In this document: positions 21,391 through 33,540 of the stretch, piece by piece | Layout of the letters: each line of letters begins with the position of its first letter | Position numbering within the stretch: position 1 is the stretch's first letter | Assembly: GCF_036323735.1 (NCBI RefSeq) | Contig: NC_086024.1 | Coordinates: 135,130,053-135,194,052 of the forward strand | DNA: 64,000 bases | From: Rattus norvegicus | Lineage: Eukaryota; Chordata; Mammalia; Rodentia; Muridae | Reading direction: 5' to 3' | Translations under genes and position numbers: made by a program | Notes under the pieces: generated by a model | The model's input: the letters and a program-made list of their open reading frames with translations, nothing else | The model's database searches: none | Told to the model about the DNA's origin: nothing

Positions 21391-21662
21391 CAACTGTTTG
21401 GGAAGGATTAAGGGGTATGACCTGTCAGACGGGATGTGTCACCTAGGCCGCTGGAGGTTCCAAAAGCCTCCTGCCAGTCCCAGTGTGTCTCTCTGCCTCC
21501 TGCTTGCTCTTTGAGATGTGAGCTCTTGGGTGTTCCTGACACCATACCCTCACACCTAAATCATGGACTCGAACCCTTGGGAACCATAAGCTAAATTAAA
21601 CACTCTTTTATAATTTGCCTTGGTCTTGGGGTTTATCACAGCCATAAAGAATAACTAAGACA
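21391..21662 (-). repeat. Rodent type A-like repeat
   Basis: 'ggaaggattaaggggtatgacc', 'cttggtcttggggtttatcacagccataaagaataactaagacacag' and the intervening 'aaccataagctaaattaaacactc' mark a type A-like member ending in a CTAAGACA-like terminus. Confidence 0.6.
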
Positions 21663-21663
21663 C

Positions 21664-22262
21664 AGGCTGTTGACCTTATGCTTGCTTACCCTCCAGGATA
21701 GTAAGGCCCAGCTGCTGAAAACAACGCTTGAGTCATAGGATGTAGAGGAAGCCAGTGGGTACAGGCCTGGAGGCTTCGAACCTTCGGCTGGCATGCCTGG
21801 CACTGGATGGTGTTATTTATGGTCCCAGTGTGAGCCCTGGGCCTTACAATAATGACTGGCCTTCGAAGGAACACCCGTCGGCATAACAATGGCACAAGTA
21901 TTATCAGAGTAGTCAAGCACTTTATGGTTGGATTTAAAGCCTGCTCTACAAGAAATAACCATGCCACATACCTGGTACGGTTAAGTGGGCCCAGGACCCA
22001 TGGCTGGCTAGTTCATAGGCCCAAGGAGAGAACCTGCTACTATCATTCTGCCAAGTGTATGTAGTATTCAGCTGCCCCCTATTATAATTAGTACCAATAT
22101 ATTAGTACATTTCTCAACTCCCACCAAGTGCACTTCTTTTTGCAGTGGACGGAGACTGAGGCGGAAACCCACAAGGGGTCCACGTAAGAGTGAGAGGGCA
22201 TGGGGTGATGAGCTCTAAATGGAACATCTGCATCACGGCCTCTCCCCACAGGGCTCATTATA
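21664..22262 (+). mobile_element. Lx-type L1 3'UTR fragment
   Basis: Contains the order 'gtagaggaagccagtgggtacaggcc', 'ggcatgcctggcactggatggtgttattta', 'acaatggcacaagtattatcagagtagtcaagcac' and 'cttctttttgcagtggacgg', which I recognise as Lx-type L1 3'UTR. Plus orientation, without a preserved ORF2. Confidence 0.65.
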
Positions 22263-22700
22263 ATGGGTTTTGTATATGATTAGATTTAACTTGCTCCCAT
22301 TTGACTGGAGACTCCACACAAAGGACAGAGGTACGAAACTTTGCCTTCTCATATCATTTGTATCTGAGCGTGGATGGGGTAGGGTGGGTGTGAAGTCCCA
22401 CTCCTAGCTGAGTAGCCATTAGCAACTGATGATAGCTGCTGGAGAGAGACAGGGTCCATTTTCTTCAAAAATGTGGTCCCTGAGTAGATACCATGCTTCA
22501 GCAGAGGACTCTACACCGACACACTTACAGGCGTGGATTCAGAAGGCTTTATTAAAAAAAGAGATAATGTTAAGTTGGGATGGAAAGTGGTGGGAAAGAA
22601 ATGGAAGGTTAGAGACGGAGAGGGGGTTACATAAAATTAAATTAAAACACATTATAAACACATGTGAAATTCTCAAACAATTAAAAAAAAAAGACACATA
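22263..22700. other. Unassigned sequence
   Basis: No clear gene. It holds A-rich runs and a possible continuation into the L1 fragment that follows. A 133-codon open frame over 22,429-22,830 has no recognised domain. Confidence 0.35.
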
Positions 22701-23330
22701 TACAATGGCATACAATGGGGGGCCCAGAAATAAACCTGCTAGGACAACACCTGATGCTCAACAAGGAAATCAAACGTACGTCAGAGAGAAGTTTCTCCTG
22801 GTTCTGAGGAAAGCAGAGACCCGCGCGTAGACGTATAAAACCAGATCTCTATCTCTCATCCAGCATCAAAATCTATTCAAAATACATCAAGGACTTTAAT
22901 GTAAGACTTCAAACTTGGGAACTTCAGGAGAAAAAAAGAGGCTTTAAGACAAGGGCTTTCTAAAAAGAACTCCAGTAGTTCAGGAAATAACAGCGAGAAT
23001 TGACAAATGGAATTGAATCAAATTTAAAACACAGGAAGCAATTACCACCATGAAGAGACGGCTCAAGGAGTGGGAGAAAAACCTTTGCCAGTTATTCATG
23101 TGGTGGAGTTAATATCCAGACGACTCAAAGAACTAAAACTTACCAAAGCAAAAGAACAAACAATACAACCATTAAATGGGCAAAGAGGCACCTTCCTCAA
23201 GAACCCGCCTCCACGGCCAGCCAATCCATGAAGAGAATGTTCAGCATCCCCAGCCACAGGGCAATCCAAATCAAAACTGTAGTGGGAGCTCACCTCAGCG
23301 GCACATAAAGTAAGACTGTGATGTTACCGA
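22700..23330 (+). mobile_element. Old L1 ORF2 3' fragment
   Basis: The sequence order resembles old mammalian L1 ORF2: a 'caaggactttaatgtaagac' block, a 'gacaaatggaattgaatcaaat' block, a 'ccagacgactcaaagaactaaaac' block and 'ccaatccatgaagagaatgttcagcatccccagccacagggcaatccaaatcaaaact'. Frames are destroyed. Confidence 0.7.
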
Positions 23331-23466
23331 GATCGGCCTGGTCCCTGAGCAAGGATGACATGTAAATTCACCACGCGTTTCCTGTCTTTACAATTACAGG
23401 TATTCTTAGCTGGCCAACGTGCTGAGAGTAAATCACAAGTGTTCAGCCACAGACAGGCATCGGGGT

Positions 23467-23494
<28 letters not shown>
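23467..23494. repeat. (CA)n microsatellite
   Basis: About 14 CA units. Confidence 0.95.
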
Positions 23495-23498
<4 letters not shown>

Positions 23499-23499
23499 C

Positions 23500-23880
23500 C
23501 ATGGCCCAGAGAGCATGATGGGAGAAAGGGAAGATTGATTAAAGAGCTGGAAGAAGTTGATTTCCAGACGTGTCATGGCCGCCACATTCTTGAACTCACA
23601 GTACCTGTGAAAACCTGCCCACGTAGCCACTTGGGTTCAAGGCAGCTTCTCGTGTTCTTGAAAACAGGTAACAATAGGTTCTAACTGTTCCCGCCACAAA
23701 TAAACGGCGCGTATGTGTAAGGCGCGAGTTGATCAGCTGTTTAGCTATTCCGCAGTGTATCCGTACTTTCAAACTACATATTGCACGTCACGAGGGCAAT
23801 TCTAACAAATCCAAATAAATTAAATATCTCTCGAGATTAAAAAAAAGAGAAACCTAAAATCCACAATCTAAGCATATCTC
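23500..23880. other. Unassigned sequence
   Basis: No gene or repeat recognised. A stretch with several CpGs (around 23,690-23,790: GGCGCGTATG, GGCGCGAG, CACGTCACGAG) is noticeable but has no other promoter-like marks. Confidence 0.4.
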
Positions 23881-24401
23881 TTAGGTAAGTCCGAAAATGA
23901 AGAGTAACTCAGGTCTATCGTAAGTTCAGAGAAATCATCGTAAGTTGAGCAAAAATTAATGGAGTCAAAAATAGCATTGCAGGAGGGAAATAACCAGCAA
24001 AAGCTGGTCCTTTGAAAAGATCAATAACACGGATGAAAATTCTCACACAGCTGGCAAAGGAAAAGCTGAGAGAGGGCATAAATGACCAGAAATGAGAGTT
24101 TAGTACTGTTGAGGCCATGGTAGGTGAGAGACCAAGAAAGGAATCTACCCACAATTCCATGCTTCTCTTTAAAGGCCTGTATGAAACGTACCAATTCTGT
24201 GAGAGACATAATCTACCATAACTCACACCAGGAAAACCAAACAACCTCAACTGTCTGGCACTATAATCCCAGCCACTAGAGAAACCAATCAGAGAGATGG
24301 TTTAACAGAGAGAGGCGTGCCTACAAGCCTGATTCCCTGAGTTCAATTCCTGAGTCCCACAGAGTGACAGAAGAAAAACAACTCCTGGGAGTTGTTTCAT
24401 G

Positions 24402-24453
<52 letters not shown>

Positions 24454-25517
24454 TGGCACATGAATGGCACACACATGTGCACGCACACACATCCATACAC
24501 ACACAAACTTGTGCATGCACACACTTATGCACGTGCACAAACACACACTCGCTCAAGAACATACACAACGAATGTGGTATTTCTTAAAGAACACGAGGCT
24601 GAATCAACGTGTGAAAATCCATTCATGAAATTTAACACAATAGGCAGTATAATGGGCAAAAACCGTAAGACCATATTAACTACGGAAAAGGCACTTTTAG
24701 AAAAACCCACATTCATTCGTTTGTTTGTTTTCTTTTTTTAATTCTCAGCAAACTAGAAAGAGAAGGAACTTCCTCAACCTCACCGTAGAGCACCTGCAAA
24801 AGCCCACAGCTGATGCCAAACTTGGCAGTGAGGCACTAGCTGAGTCCCTGTGAGACCAAGGAGACTGCCTACACCCCTAACCAACAGCGCACAGGAAACT
24901 TCAGCTCCCACAATAAGCAAAGGAAACACAAAGGGCATAGATTCTAAGGGAGGATATAAAACCATCTTCACTCAGAGCTGACGCAGTTATCTGTCAACAA
25001 ACCCACACACGGGCACAGACACAAACCTTGAAGAGCTACATGCAATCACAGCGGGGTCGAGGGTTCCGCGTTCAGACACAGAAGCTAGTGGCTTTCCTAT
25101 GAGCCAACAATAGACTACTGGAACTTGAGATTTTAAGTACAATAACGTCTATGGTTAGCACCAAGAATGAGATACTCAGGTACAAATCTGACAGAATATA
25201 CTAGGCTCTATATACAGAAAACTAGAAATCTCTAATAAAAAAAATCAAACTAAACAATATTGGAATAAGCGGAGGTCTCTTCTGTGCTCACAGAGGCTCA
25301 ATAATCCTTTCCTTTTCACCCACAGGTTCCAGACAATTGCGAACAGAAAACATCTCAGCGGGCTGTTCTGTAGGTATCGACAAACTGATTCTAAAGTTGA
25401 TTGAAAAGACAAAAGGCCATGAGAGCCAGTGCATCTCTCGTTTAAAAACAAAAACAGCAGTCAGAGGAATGGTATTAAGACTTACTATAAGGCTGTCTGC
25501 AGTGAGAAGAGAAGAGG
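23881..25517 (+). mobile_element. Ancient L1 ORF2 fragments with inserted SINE
   Basis: 'aaataaccagcaaaagctggtcctttgaaaagatcaataa' and 'gctggcaaaggaaaagctgagagagggcataa' correspond to the ORF2 region between endonuclease and RT in old L1. 'gaaaatccattcatgaaatttaacac' and 'gcaaaagcccacagctgatgccaaacttggcagtga' are further ORF2 segments. All frames are broken. A B3-type SINE with (CA)n splits it at 24,287-24,560. Confidence 0.65.
24287..24560 (+). mobile_element. B3-type SINE with long (CA)n
   Basis: 'agagagatggtttaacagagagaggcgtgcctacaagcctgattccctgagttcaattcctgagtccca', 'caactcctgggagttgt', then (CA)n at 24,403-24,451 and a further CA-rich stretch to about 24,550. Confidence 0.7.
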
Positions 25518-25639
25518 CTAACAGATCAATAGGGCAGAGGGGAGCGTGAGGAGGAAGAGCCTCACAAATGCAGTCAGCTGGTCTCCCATGAGGAGCAGGT
25601 GCAGTCCCATCGGAAGGTTCTGGAGAAATGATGCAGACC

Positions 25640-25725
25640 CATATGCAAAGAAGAAAGGAGGAGGGGTGAGGATAAGGAGGAGCGGGAAGAGGATGAGTTG
25701 GAAGAGGAGAAAGGAGGAGTGTGGG
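25640..25725 (+). repeat. Purine-rich GA stretch
   Basis: AAGAAGAAAGGAGGAGGGG and similar AGGAGG runs with a few T interruptions. Confidence 0.7.
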
Positions 25726-26027
25726 AGCAGAAGCCCCGTGTGAATGTGCCAGGCCATGTTAAAGACCAAAGCCGTGAACTCATGGGAAATTAGCAAAGGG
25801 CCCATGGGAAATGGGCAATGCCTTCCATATATGAATCAGGCTTAGAAAGGCAAAGTTTTCCTGTGGTCGAGTATGAGCTCTTATAGGGGTTGACCAGTGT
25901 GTGCAAAAGCTAGCAACTGCTGTTCCCTCTTCCTGAACATTTGCAGCAAGAGACTGCTCGCCTACAGAGACCTCCCATGGAGACTCGCCAACTCTCCCCC
26001 CTCCCCCTGCACTGTACAGATATAGAG

Positions 26028-26637
26028 ACAAAATTTAGAGCAGAGACTGAAGGAATGGCCATTCGGAACCTGTCCCACCTGGGGATCCAGACTATATAAA
26101 TACAGCCACCAAACCCAGACAATATTGATGAAGCCAGGAAGTGCATGCTGACAGGAGCCTGATATAGCTATCTCCTGAGAGGCACAGCCAGAGCATGACA
26201 AATACAGAGGCGAATGCTAGTAGCAAACCATTGAACTGAGAAAGGGGTCTTCATTGGAGGACTTAGAGAAAGGACTGAAGGAGCTGAAGGGGCTTGCAAC
26301 ACCATAAGAACAACAATGCCAACCAACCATAGCTCCCAGGGACTAAACCATTACCCAAAGAGTACACATGGACAGATCCATGGCTCCAGCTGCATATGTA
26401 GCAGAGGATGGCCTTGTTGGACACCAATGGGAGGAGAAGCCCTTGGTCCTGCCAAGGCTGGAACCCACAGTATAGGGGAATGTCAGGGCAGGGAGTCAGG
26501 AAGGAGGAGGTGGTTGTGGAGGGGCAACACCGTCATAGAAGAGGGAGAAGAGATGGGATAGGAAGCTTATGGATGGAAAACCAGGAAAGGGAATAACATT
26601 TGAAATGTAAATTTAAAAAGAATACAATAAAAAAAAA
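26028..26637 (+). mobile_element. L1 3'UTR, 5'-truncated
   Basis: Starts in the 3'UTR ('gagcagagactgaaggaatggcc') and continues with 'tcccacctggggatccagac', 'cctgagaggcacagccagagcatgacaaatacagaggcgaatgc', 'ccatagctcccagggactaaacca' and 'ggccttgttggacaccaatgggagg'. It ends in GAAATGTAAATTTAAAAAG and an A run. This is the same 3'UTR type as the 49.8 kb L1 in opposite orientation. I could not find a convincing TSD. Confidence 0.85.
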
Positions 26638-26811
26638 GGAAACACACTGAGGTTCTGGGCAACTGTGATAATTTGGGCCGCTCCAGCAGTGTTCACGGCC
26701 CACCTGAACCCAGCTTTTCTGTGTAGGTCATTTCTTTAATGTCTGTTTTTCTTCATCCCCTAGTCACTACCAGCCAGGGTTCCAGGACTAAGCCTCAAGG
26801 GATGTGTAGAG

Positions 26812-26915
26812 AAGGCAAAAGAGAAGTTGGAAGAGAAAGGAAAATGAAGAGGAGGAGCAGGGGGAAGTGGAGGAGGAGGAAGGGAAGGGGGAGGGGAAGG
26901 AGGAGGAGGAGGAAT
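26812..26915 (+). repeat. Purine-rich (GGA)n stretch
   Basis: About 100 bases almost entirely A and G, with AGGAGGAGGA and GGGGGAGGGG motifs that could form triplex or G-quadruplex structures. Confidence 0.85.
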
Positions 26916-26929
26916 CAGCTAAGAACAGA

Positions 26930-27120
26930 CCTTACATCTTCCACAAAAACTAATTCAAAAATGGATTGTAAGCCAACTCTAAAACTACCAAACTTCTAGA
27001 AGGAAACAACAGAAATCCCAGAGGGCCCTGGATTTGATGACTTTTTGAACACAACATCTTAGACTGGGTTCATGAAAGACAGGATTCATTGGCAAACTAG
27101 ACAGTTGAAGTTCAAAACTT
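26930..27120 (+). mobile_element. Old L1 ORF2 fragment
   Basis: 'aaaaatggattgtaagccaactctaaaactaccaaacttctagaaggaaacaacag' is an ORF2 3' segment typical of old L1. It is short and broken. Confidence 0.6.
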
Positions 27121-27121
27121 C

Positions 27122-27350
27122 TAAGCTGGAGAGGTGGCCCGGTGACTGGGAACGCATTCTGCTCTTGCAGGGGACCCAAGTTCTGTTACCATCACCCACA
27201 TAAGGCAGCTCAGAAACTCCAGCTCCAAAGATCCCAAGCCAACTTCTGGCTTGTGCTAGCACTGCGCTCACACATGCACATACAGTCACACAGACAGATA
27301 CACACAGACAGATGCATGTGCCTAAATAAAGACAAAATATATTTTTAAAA
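27122..27350 (+). mobile_element. B2/B3-type SINE
   Basis: 'agctggagaggtggcccggtgactgggaacgcattctgctcttgcag', a 'ctccagctccaaagatcccaagcc' body, CA-rich sequence and an A-rich end near 27,350. Confidence 0.8.
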
Positions 27351-28118
27351 AAGTTTAACATATACAAATTTAAAAAAAAAACATTTAGGAGGTCAAAGAG
27401 TTCTGAGCGGGCATGGCTACTGCAGTAAGAGACTTCATTCTCACACAAGAACACAGTACAGAGAAGGTGGGTGGGAAGCAGGAGGAAGCACACACCGGCA
27501 TTGGTCACTTCTCATTGACACATAATGGTATTGGTTAATGAGCTGGCTGTTCCTATCCGTGTACAGTAGGATTAGAAATGGATGATGGATGGTGAAATCC
27601 AGGCTCTCACAATGGAGAGAAGAATTTATGGATAAACAATGAAGTTGATGACACCTGCAGCTACTCATGCCTGGTGTCAGTGCAGATGGCTACGGACAGG
27701 AATGTGTGTAGATGTGTGCACATCTTTGGGTTCCTGTGCACTTTCATGTCTCCTCCCCGCCAGCTGAGAGGGCTCAGGAGCAACACTCAACTTCACATCC
27801 AGATCCTGGTTCCTAACGTCATCCTCCATAGAGAACAGCCAACACACCCTGGGGAAACACTTCTAGAGTTCGGGCAGGAAATACTCAAGACGAGCCTGGC
27901 AGAAATTGAATAAGCACTCAGGAGAAGAGATGATCAGGATATACCAAAATGTCACACAGACCAATGGCAGGGGCCACCAAGAACCCACCATGAAACTATA
28001 AAATATACCGTGATGATTTTAAAATAATAAATATGAGATCTTTTAGGACTAAAATGACTATAATTGAATTGTAGTCCAGACTATAAAGTAAATATCTATG
28101 AATCCATAATGATATAAA
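27351..28118. other. Unassigned sequence
   Basis: No gene recognised. The last 100 bases are AT-rich and lead directly into the GATA array. Open frames up to 140 codons overlap the neighbouring SINE on the minus strand and are not convincing. Confidence 0.4.
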
Positions 28119-28119
28119 T

Positions 28120-28134
28120 AAGAGATAGATAGGT

Positions 28135-28177
<43 letters not shown>

Positions 28178-28190
28178 GATAGATAGATAG

Positions 28191-28238
<48 letters not shown>

Positions 28239-28266
28239 CAGACAGATGATAGATAGATAGATAGAT

Positions 28267-28309
<43 letters not shown>

Positions 28310-28370
28310 GATAGATAGAAGATAGATAGATAGATAGATAGATAGACAGATGATAGATAGATAGATAGAT

Positions 28371-28401
<31 letters not shown>

Positions 28402-28448
28402 GATAGATAGATAGATGATAGATAGATAGATAGATAGATGATAGATAG

Positions 28449-28516
<68 letters not shown>

Positions 28517-29694
28517 GATAGGTAGATAGATGATAGATAGATAGATAGATAGATGATAGATAGATGATAGAAGATAGATGATAGATAGATAGATGATAGA
28601 TAGATAGATGATAGAAGATAGATGATAGATAGATAGATAGATAGATGATAGAAGATAGATGATAGATAGATAGATGATAGGTAGATAGATGATAGATAGA
28701 TAGATGATAGATAGATAGATGATAGAAGATAGATGATAGATAGATAGATAGATAGATGATAGAAGATAGATGATAGATAGATAGATGATAGGTAGATAGA
28801 TGATAGATAGATAGATGATAGATAGATGATAGAAGATAGATGATAGATAGATAGATGATAGATAGATAGATGATAGAAGATAGATGATAGATAGATAGAT
28901 GATAGATAGATAGATGATAGAAGATAGATGATAGATAGATAGATGATAGAAGATAGATGATAGATAGATAGATGATAGATAGATAGATAGATAGATGATA
29001 GATAGATAGATGATAGATAGATAGATGATAGAAGATAGATGATAGATAGATAGATGATAGAAGATAGATGATAGGTAGATAGATGATAGATAGATAGATA
29101 GATAGATGATAGATAGATGATAGAAGATAGATGATAGATAGATAGATGATAGATAGATAGATGATAGAAGATAGATGATAGATAGATAGATAGATAGATG
29201 ATAGAAGATAGATGATAGATAGATAGATGATAGGTAGATAGATGATAGATAGATAGATGATAGATAGATAGATGATAGAAGATAGATGATAGATAGATAG
29301 ATAGATAGATGATAGAAGATAGATGATAGATAGATAGATGATAGGTAGATAGATGATAGATAGATAGATGATAGATAGATGATAGAAGATAGATGATAGA
29401 TAGATAGATGATAGATAGATAGATGATAGGTAGATAGATGATAGATAGATAGATGATAGATAGATGATAGAAGATAGATGATAGATAGATAGATGATAGA
29501 TAGATAGATGATAGAAGATAGATGATAGATAGATAGATGATAGATAGATAGATGATAGGTAGATAGATGATAGATAGATGATAGAAGATAGATGATAGAT
29601 AGACAGATGATAGATAGATAGATAGATGATAGATAGATAGATGATAGATAGATAGATAGATAGATGATAGATAGATGATAGAAGATAGATGATA
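28120..29694. repeat. 1.57 kb (GATA)n array with higher-order structure
   Basis: GATA/TAGA tetramers are interrupted regularly by GATGATAG and ATAGAAGATAG variants. Rare GGTAGATAG variants at 28,521, 28,680 and 28,791 recur at 29,074, 29,233 and 29,344, each at an offset of 553 bases. A block of roughly 350 bp has therefore been duplicated as a unit. The 540-codon minus-strand frame across it (Ile, Tyr, Leu, Ser only) is an artefact of the repeat. GATA arrays are known in vertebrate 'Bkm-like' satellite DNA. Confidence 0.98.
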
Positions 29695-30411
29695 GTCTCC
29701 CTTACAAGAGAATGTCAAACCATGTATGTGAGTTTACACGGTCATAAAGATGGAGCAGATTCCCACCCCATCCGTTTGAATGTATGTAATGGCGACCTCA
29801 GTGGGAAAGTGGATAAAGGAACTACTTTGTGAGGGCGGCGTCCTGTAAACAAACAGCAGCAGCAGGTGAGGATGATCGGGGCACACTTGAACTCTGTGGG
29901 CTTCCTTCCCAGCTTAGGGACATTCCCCAGAATACTTGACCGCACCCTCAGGAGTGCCATAGTGATCACAAACAAGGGAAGGCTGAGAGAGACGCAGGCT
30001 GGGAAGAGTAGATTCCTGGACGGGAAGATGAAGCTAATGAAGGGGAAGGGAAGCTAATGAAGTCTGAGTGAACTGTGGGCCTTGGCTAACAACACTGCAT
30101 CAATATGGGTTCATTAATTGTAATGGAATTAGAAGAACAGTCAGTGAGCTTCTGAATCAATCAATAAAAGCTATGGAGCTTGGACCACAGGGAACCAGGG
30201 GAAGGAGAAGCAAACAGCGCAGAGGTATGGAAAGGCCAGACACTGATGGAAAAGGGAGCAGGAAAGGAAAAATGGGGAGGCCATGTGAGGAGAGAAATAA
30301 CAGCGAGCCAGTTCCCTAGATAATAAAAGACAACAAGTTAAGGATTCAAGGAGCAGACCTCACACAGAATGGAGAGTGGACATCCTTATCATTACTTTAA
30401 AGGCATGCTGG
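29695..30411. other. Unassigned sequence
   Basis: No recognised repeat or gene. A duplicated 'gaagctaatga' pair lies at about 30,028-30,060, separated by 'aggggaaggg'. Short open frames only. Confidence 0.4.
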
Positions 30412-30805
30412 GCTGGCAAGTGTTGACGTCAATGGACACAAGCTGGGGTATCTGGGAAGGAGGAATTTTAGTGGAGAAAACACCTCCATGGCATAGACCT
30501 GCAGGTGCAACAAGCATTTTCTTGGCTAATGATTGATGTTGGAAGATCCAGACCCCTGTGAGCGATGCTACCCATGGGCAGATGGTCCTGGAGTGTGGAA
30601 GAGAGCAAACTGAGCATGCCAAGAGGATCAAGTCAGTAAGCTGCACTCCTCCACGGCCTCTGCTCCCATTCCTACCTCCAGCTTCCTGCCCTGACTTCCC
30701 TCAGTGATGTACCCAATGGGGAAACCCTAAGCTGAAATGAACTCCTTTCTCCCCAAGCTGCTTGTGATGTTTTACCACAGAAATGGAAACCCTAACAAAG
30801 ACACT
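30412..30805 (+). repeat. Rodent type B repeat
   Basis: 'ggacacaagctggggtatctgggaagg' is a diverged TGACACAAGCTGG head. The body has 'cctccacggcctctgctcccattcc', and the end is 'ggaaaccctaacaaagac'. About 390 bp, the same length as the 1.85 kb copy. Confidence 0.6.
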
Positions 30806-30914
30806 CCTACACAGAGCAGCAGCCAGATCAACAAAATGAACCAGGACGCCCAGAATAGCCAATAGAAAGGGCAGTTAGACCCCCAAAAAAGTAATCAGGA
30901 CCCCTAACTCCCTG

Positions 30915-31315
30915 AGAGAAGCCAGAGACTCAATGGTAGAGCATGCACAGGGGGCCAGGTTCAATCCCCAACACAACAAGGTAAAGATGGTTGTCCTTCA
31001 TGATGCCAAAGAGAAAAGCTTTCAACTCAGAATTCTACACCCAAAGAAAATATCTTTCAATAGTAAAGGTGACCCTCAGCATTGGGTAGTAGCAGCCCAC
31101 TGTCGAGGCTACTCAGAGCGCTAAGGCCAAAAGACCACAAACTCCAAGGCTGCTTAGACCACAAAGGAGTCTAAAGCCAGACTGGGTAACTTAATGAGAT
31201 AGTGTCTCAAAAGAAAAGCTAAACGAGGGCTGAGGCTGAAGCCCAGAGGGAGAGCACTTGTCTGGACTGTGCAAGTGTTCGCTCAGCCAGTCCCTTAACA
31301 CTTTCTTTCAGAAGC
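30915..31315 (+). mobile_element. Degenerate ID/B1-like SINE remnants
   Basis: 'gactcaatggtagagcatgcac' and 'gccaggttcaatccccaacac' resemble an ID head. 'ggctactcagagcgctaagg' and 'gccagactgggtaacttaatgagatagtgtctcaaaa' resemble a B1 body. 'cagagggagagcacttgtctgg' resembles another ID head. Possibly an ID-B1 composite of uncertain boundaries, mixed with an old L1 scrap. Confidence 0.45.
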
Positions 31316-31319
31316 CAAA

Positions 31320-32770
31320 AGAAAACAGGTTTCACACCCACTGTATCTGCTTTATTATAGAAATCTCAAAAGGTGCTAAGGTAGGGATCGGGGAGCAGAG
31401 AGAATCATAAGAGTTCACATGATTTTGAGGTAATGGGAGGAGGGGGGGCTCTGATCAGGGAGAGAGAGGAAAAATACAGGAGGAAGGAGGTGATAAAGTA
31501 ATGGTAAGGATGTCTAAAAAGGTCATAAGGAAACACTCTACTAACTACCAACCTAAAATTACCATAACACACGAAAGTCTATGTAGGTACACGTGTACCA
31601 TTGAAATGAAGAAAGCTAAGATCTCTAAGAGCTGAAGACATTCTAACAAAAACCAAGCATTAAAGCCCTCTTTTAAGTTGTTGGTCAGCTCATCCAAGGG
31701 ACCCCCAAAACATTACAGCCTATCACTAAAGTTCTCGGCTGTCCCCTGCCCAGAGATGAAAGGTCAGTCCTACTGCTGACAACATTGTGCACTTCAGACC
31801 TAGGGCCCAGGGCCCCTGAGCGGGAACTGAGTTGAAAACCTCCCCCTGAGGACTAGCTCTCATGAGACAAGAAGACACCATGCAAGCTGCCAATGGACCG
31901 AGGTGACCAACAGTCCTCTTGAGCTAACCCAACCCATGCCAACCCAAGAATGTCACTATGCCCCTGAGTATACAGCGGTGGCACTCATACCTTGGTGGTA
32001 GCCAACAGTTCTCTAGATGGCTTTAAGACTCACTCAACAGGAGGAAGATATGCCTGGCTCTGGAAACCTAGCCAGCTATCCAGGGCTAATGACGTCATAT
32101 TTGGAGTCAGTGCTTTACTAAACCTGCCTGGCCCCTTTCTAAATATTTGTGTCTATATCCAGAGATAAGTGTAGTTTTCGCCCCTCATCAAGGCGACCTC
32201 TCTCTGAATAGACAGAGACCATGACAGAGAACCACAGTCAACCACAATGCAGAGTCCTAGACCCCAGTTCCGACTGATATATATGCGACACAATTACCAA
32301 CCTAAGGCTCAGAGATCTTAGGGAAAAGGTGTGGAGATGGTGCATGAGCCGTGAGATGTCAGAAGCTACACGCACAAAGTCTCACCTAAGTGACTCCCTG
32401 AGCATGAGCTGAGCAAGGGGGGACACCGATTGATGTGCTAACGTGAACAGGGGACAGGCTCATGGGGCCTCAGCTCTACATAAAGAACTACAGACAGCTT
32501 AGAGCTGGAGGAATAGTCTTCCCTGGGAAAACACACACCAACTGGTTATCAACACCAAATAGCCAGCCTGAAAACACACACAAGCAACATTGTATGGACT
32601 GAGCAGTTGGATTTATGTATTTAATAACACATACAATATGCGTATGTACAACAATGAATAAAAAAGAGGTCATGATTCAAAATAGAGCAAGGAGGGACAT
32701 ATGGGAGGGTCTGAAGGGAGAAAAAGGAAGGAGGAAATGTATATTATAGTCTCAAAAAATGAACATTTAA
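31320..32770 (+). mobile_element. Lx-type L1 3'UTR, long fragment
   Basis: Diagnostic order: 'ggtcagctcatccaaggga', 'ggaagatatgcctggctctggaaacctagccagc', 'atttggagtcagtgctttactaaacctgcctggccc', 'agagaaccacagtcaaccacaatgcagag', 'gtcagaagctacacgcacaaagtctcacc', 'aactggttatcaacaccaaatagccagcctgaaaacac', ending GTCTCAAAAAATG. This is an Lx-family 3'UTR. ORF2 is not preserved. The boundary on the left is uncertain. Confidence 0.75.
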
Positions 32771-32954
32771 AGGAACCCTTGAGGCTGAACAGAAGGGTAT
32801 CACCTGGAACTCAGATCTTCAGGGAGAAATCATGATAAAATTTAGTAAATAAAAAGCCTATCTCCTCTTACATTAAAAAGACAGATATACCAGATGCCCA
32901 GTAGTACACTGCAGGCAACAGGCAAACAGAAGGATAGAAGTGTTGGAAGCATAT

Positions 32955-33235
32955 AGGAGAGTGGTGGGAGCATGATGGGTCATGATGAGAGCATGATGGA
33001 AACGTGATGGGTCATGATGGGAGCGTGATGGGCAGGTGATGGGAGTGTAATGGGAAGGTGATGGGTGCACGATGAGTGCATGATGGGAGTGTGATAGAAC
33101 CGTGATGGACGTGTGATGGGTGTCTGATGAGTAAGATTTTCATCATCATGTATAATGAGAGTGTGGGGTGTTTGGTGGGTGTGGTGAGAGTGTGAAGGGA
33201 CCATGATGAAAGTAAGATGAGAGTTTGATGGGTAT
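32955..33235 (+). repeat. Degenerate ~10-bp minisatellite (GTGATGGGAG-like)
   Basis: About 280 bases of diverged units such as GTGATGGGAG, CATGATGGGT and GTGATGGGTG, so short frames on either strand repeat (His/Pro/Thr/Ser-rich). Simple amplification of a decamer is the likely origin. Confidence 0.85.
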
Positions 33236-33339
33236 ATGTCTGTGAGATTTCTACATTTACATGGAGTGACCATCTACTCATTCTAATGGTTAAAATTAAT
33301 GATGCAATTTAACCCTAAAATGACCGTTAAGAGTTTTTA

Positions 33340-33540
33340 GTGGTGCTGGCATTTCAGTCAACAGGTAGGAATATTTGCCACCAACCTTGGCAACATAAGC
33401 TCAATTCCTGTAGCCCACAGGGTGGTGGGGAGGAGAGCTGACTCCTGCCTGTTGTCCTGTAATCCCTGCACACACAACATATTGTACATATATTCACGTG
33501 TGTACATGCAAATACATAAATGTAAGAAAAAAAAGAACGA
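33340..33540 (+). mobile_element. B3-type SINE
   Basis: 'gtcaacaggtaggaatatttgccaccaaccttggcaacataagctcaattcctgtagccca', 'gagctgactcctgcctgttgtcctgtaatccctgca' and an 'aatacataaatgtaagaaaaaaa' end. Confidence 0.7.

Noticed and set aside
28096..29718. 540-codon minus-strand open frame
   Set aside because: It is the translation of the GATA array (only Ile, Tyr, Leu, Ser and a few others). The absence of stops follows from the repeat unit.
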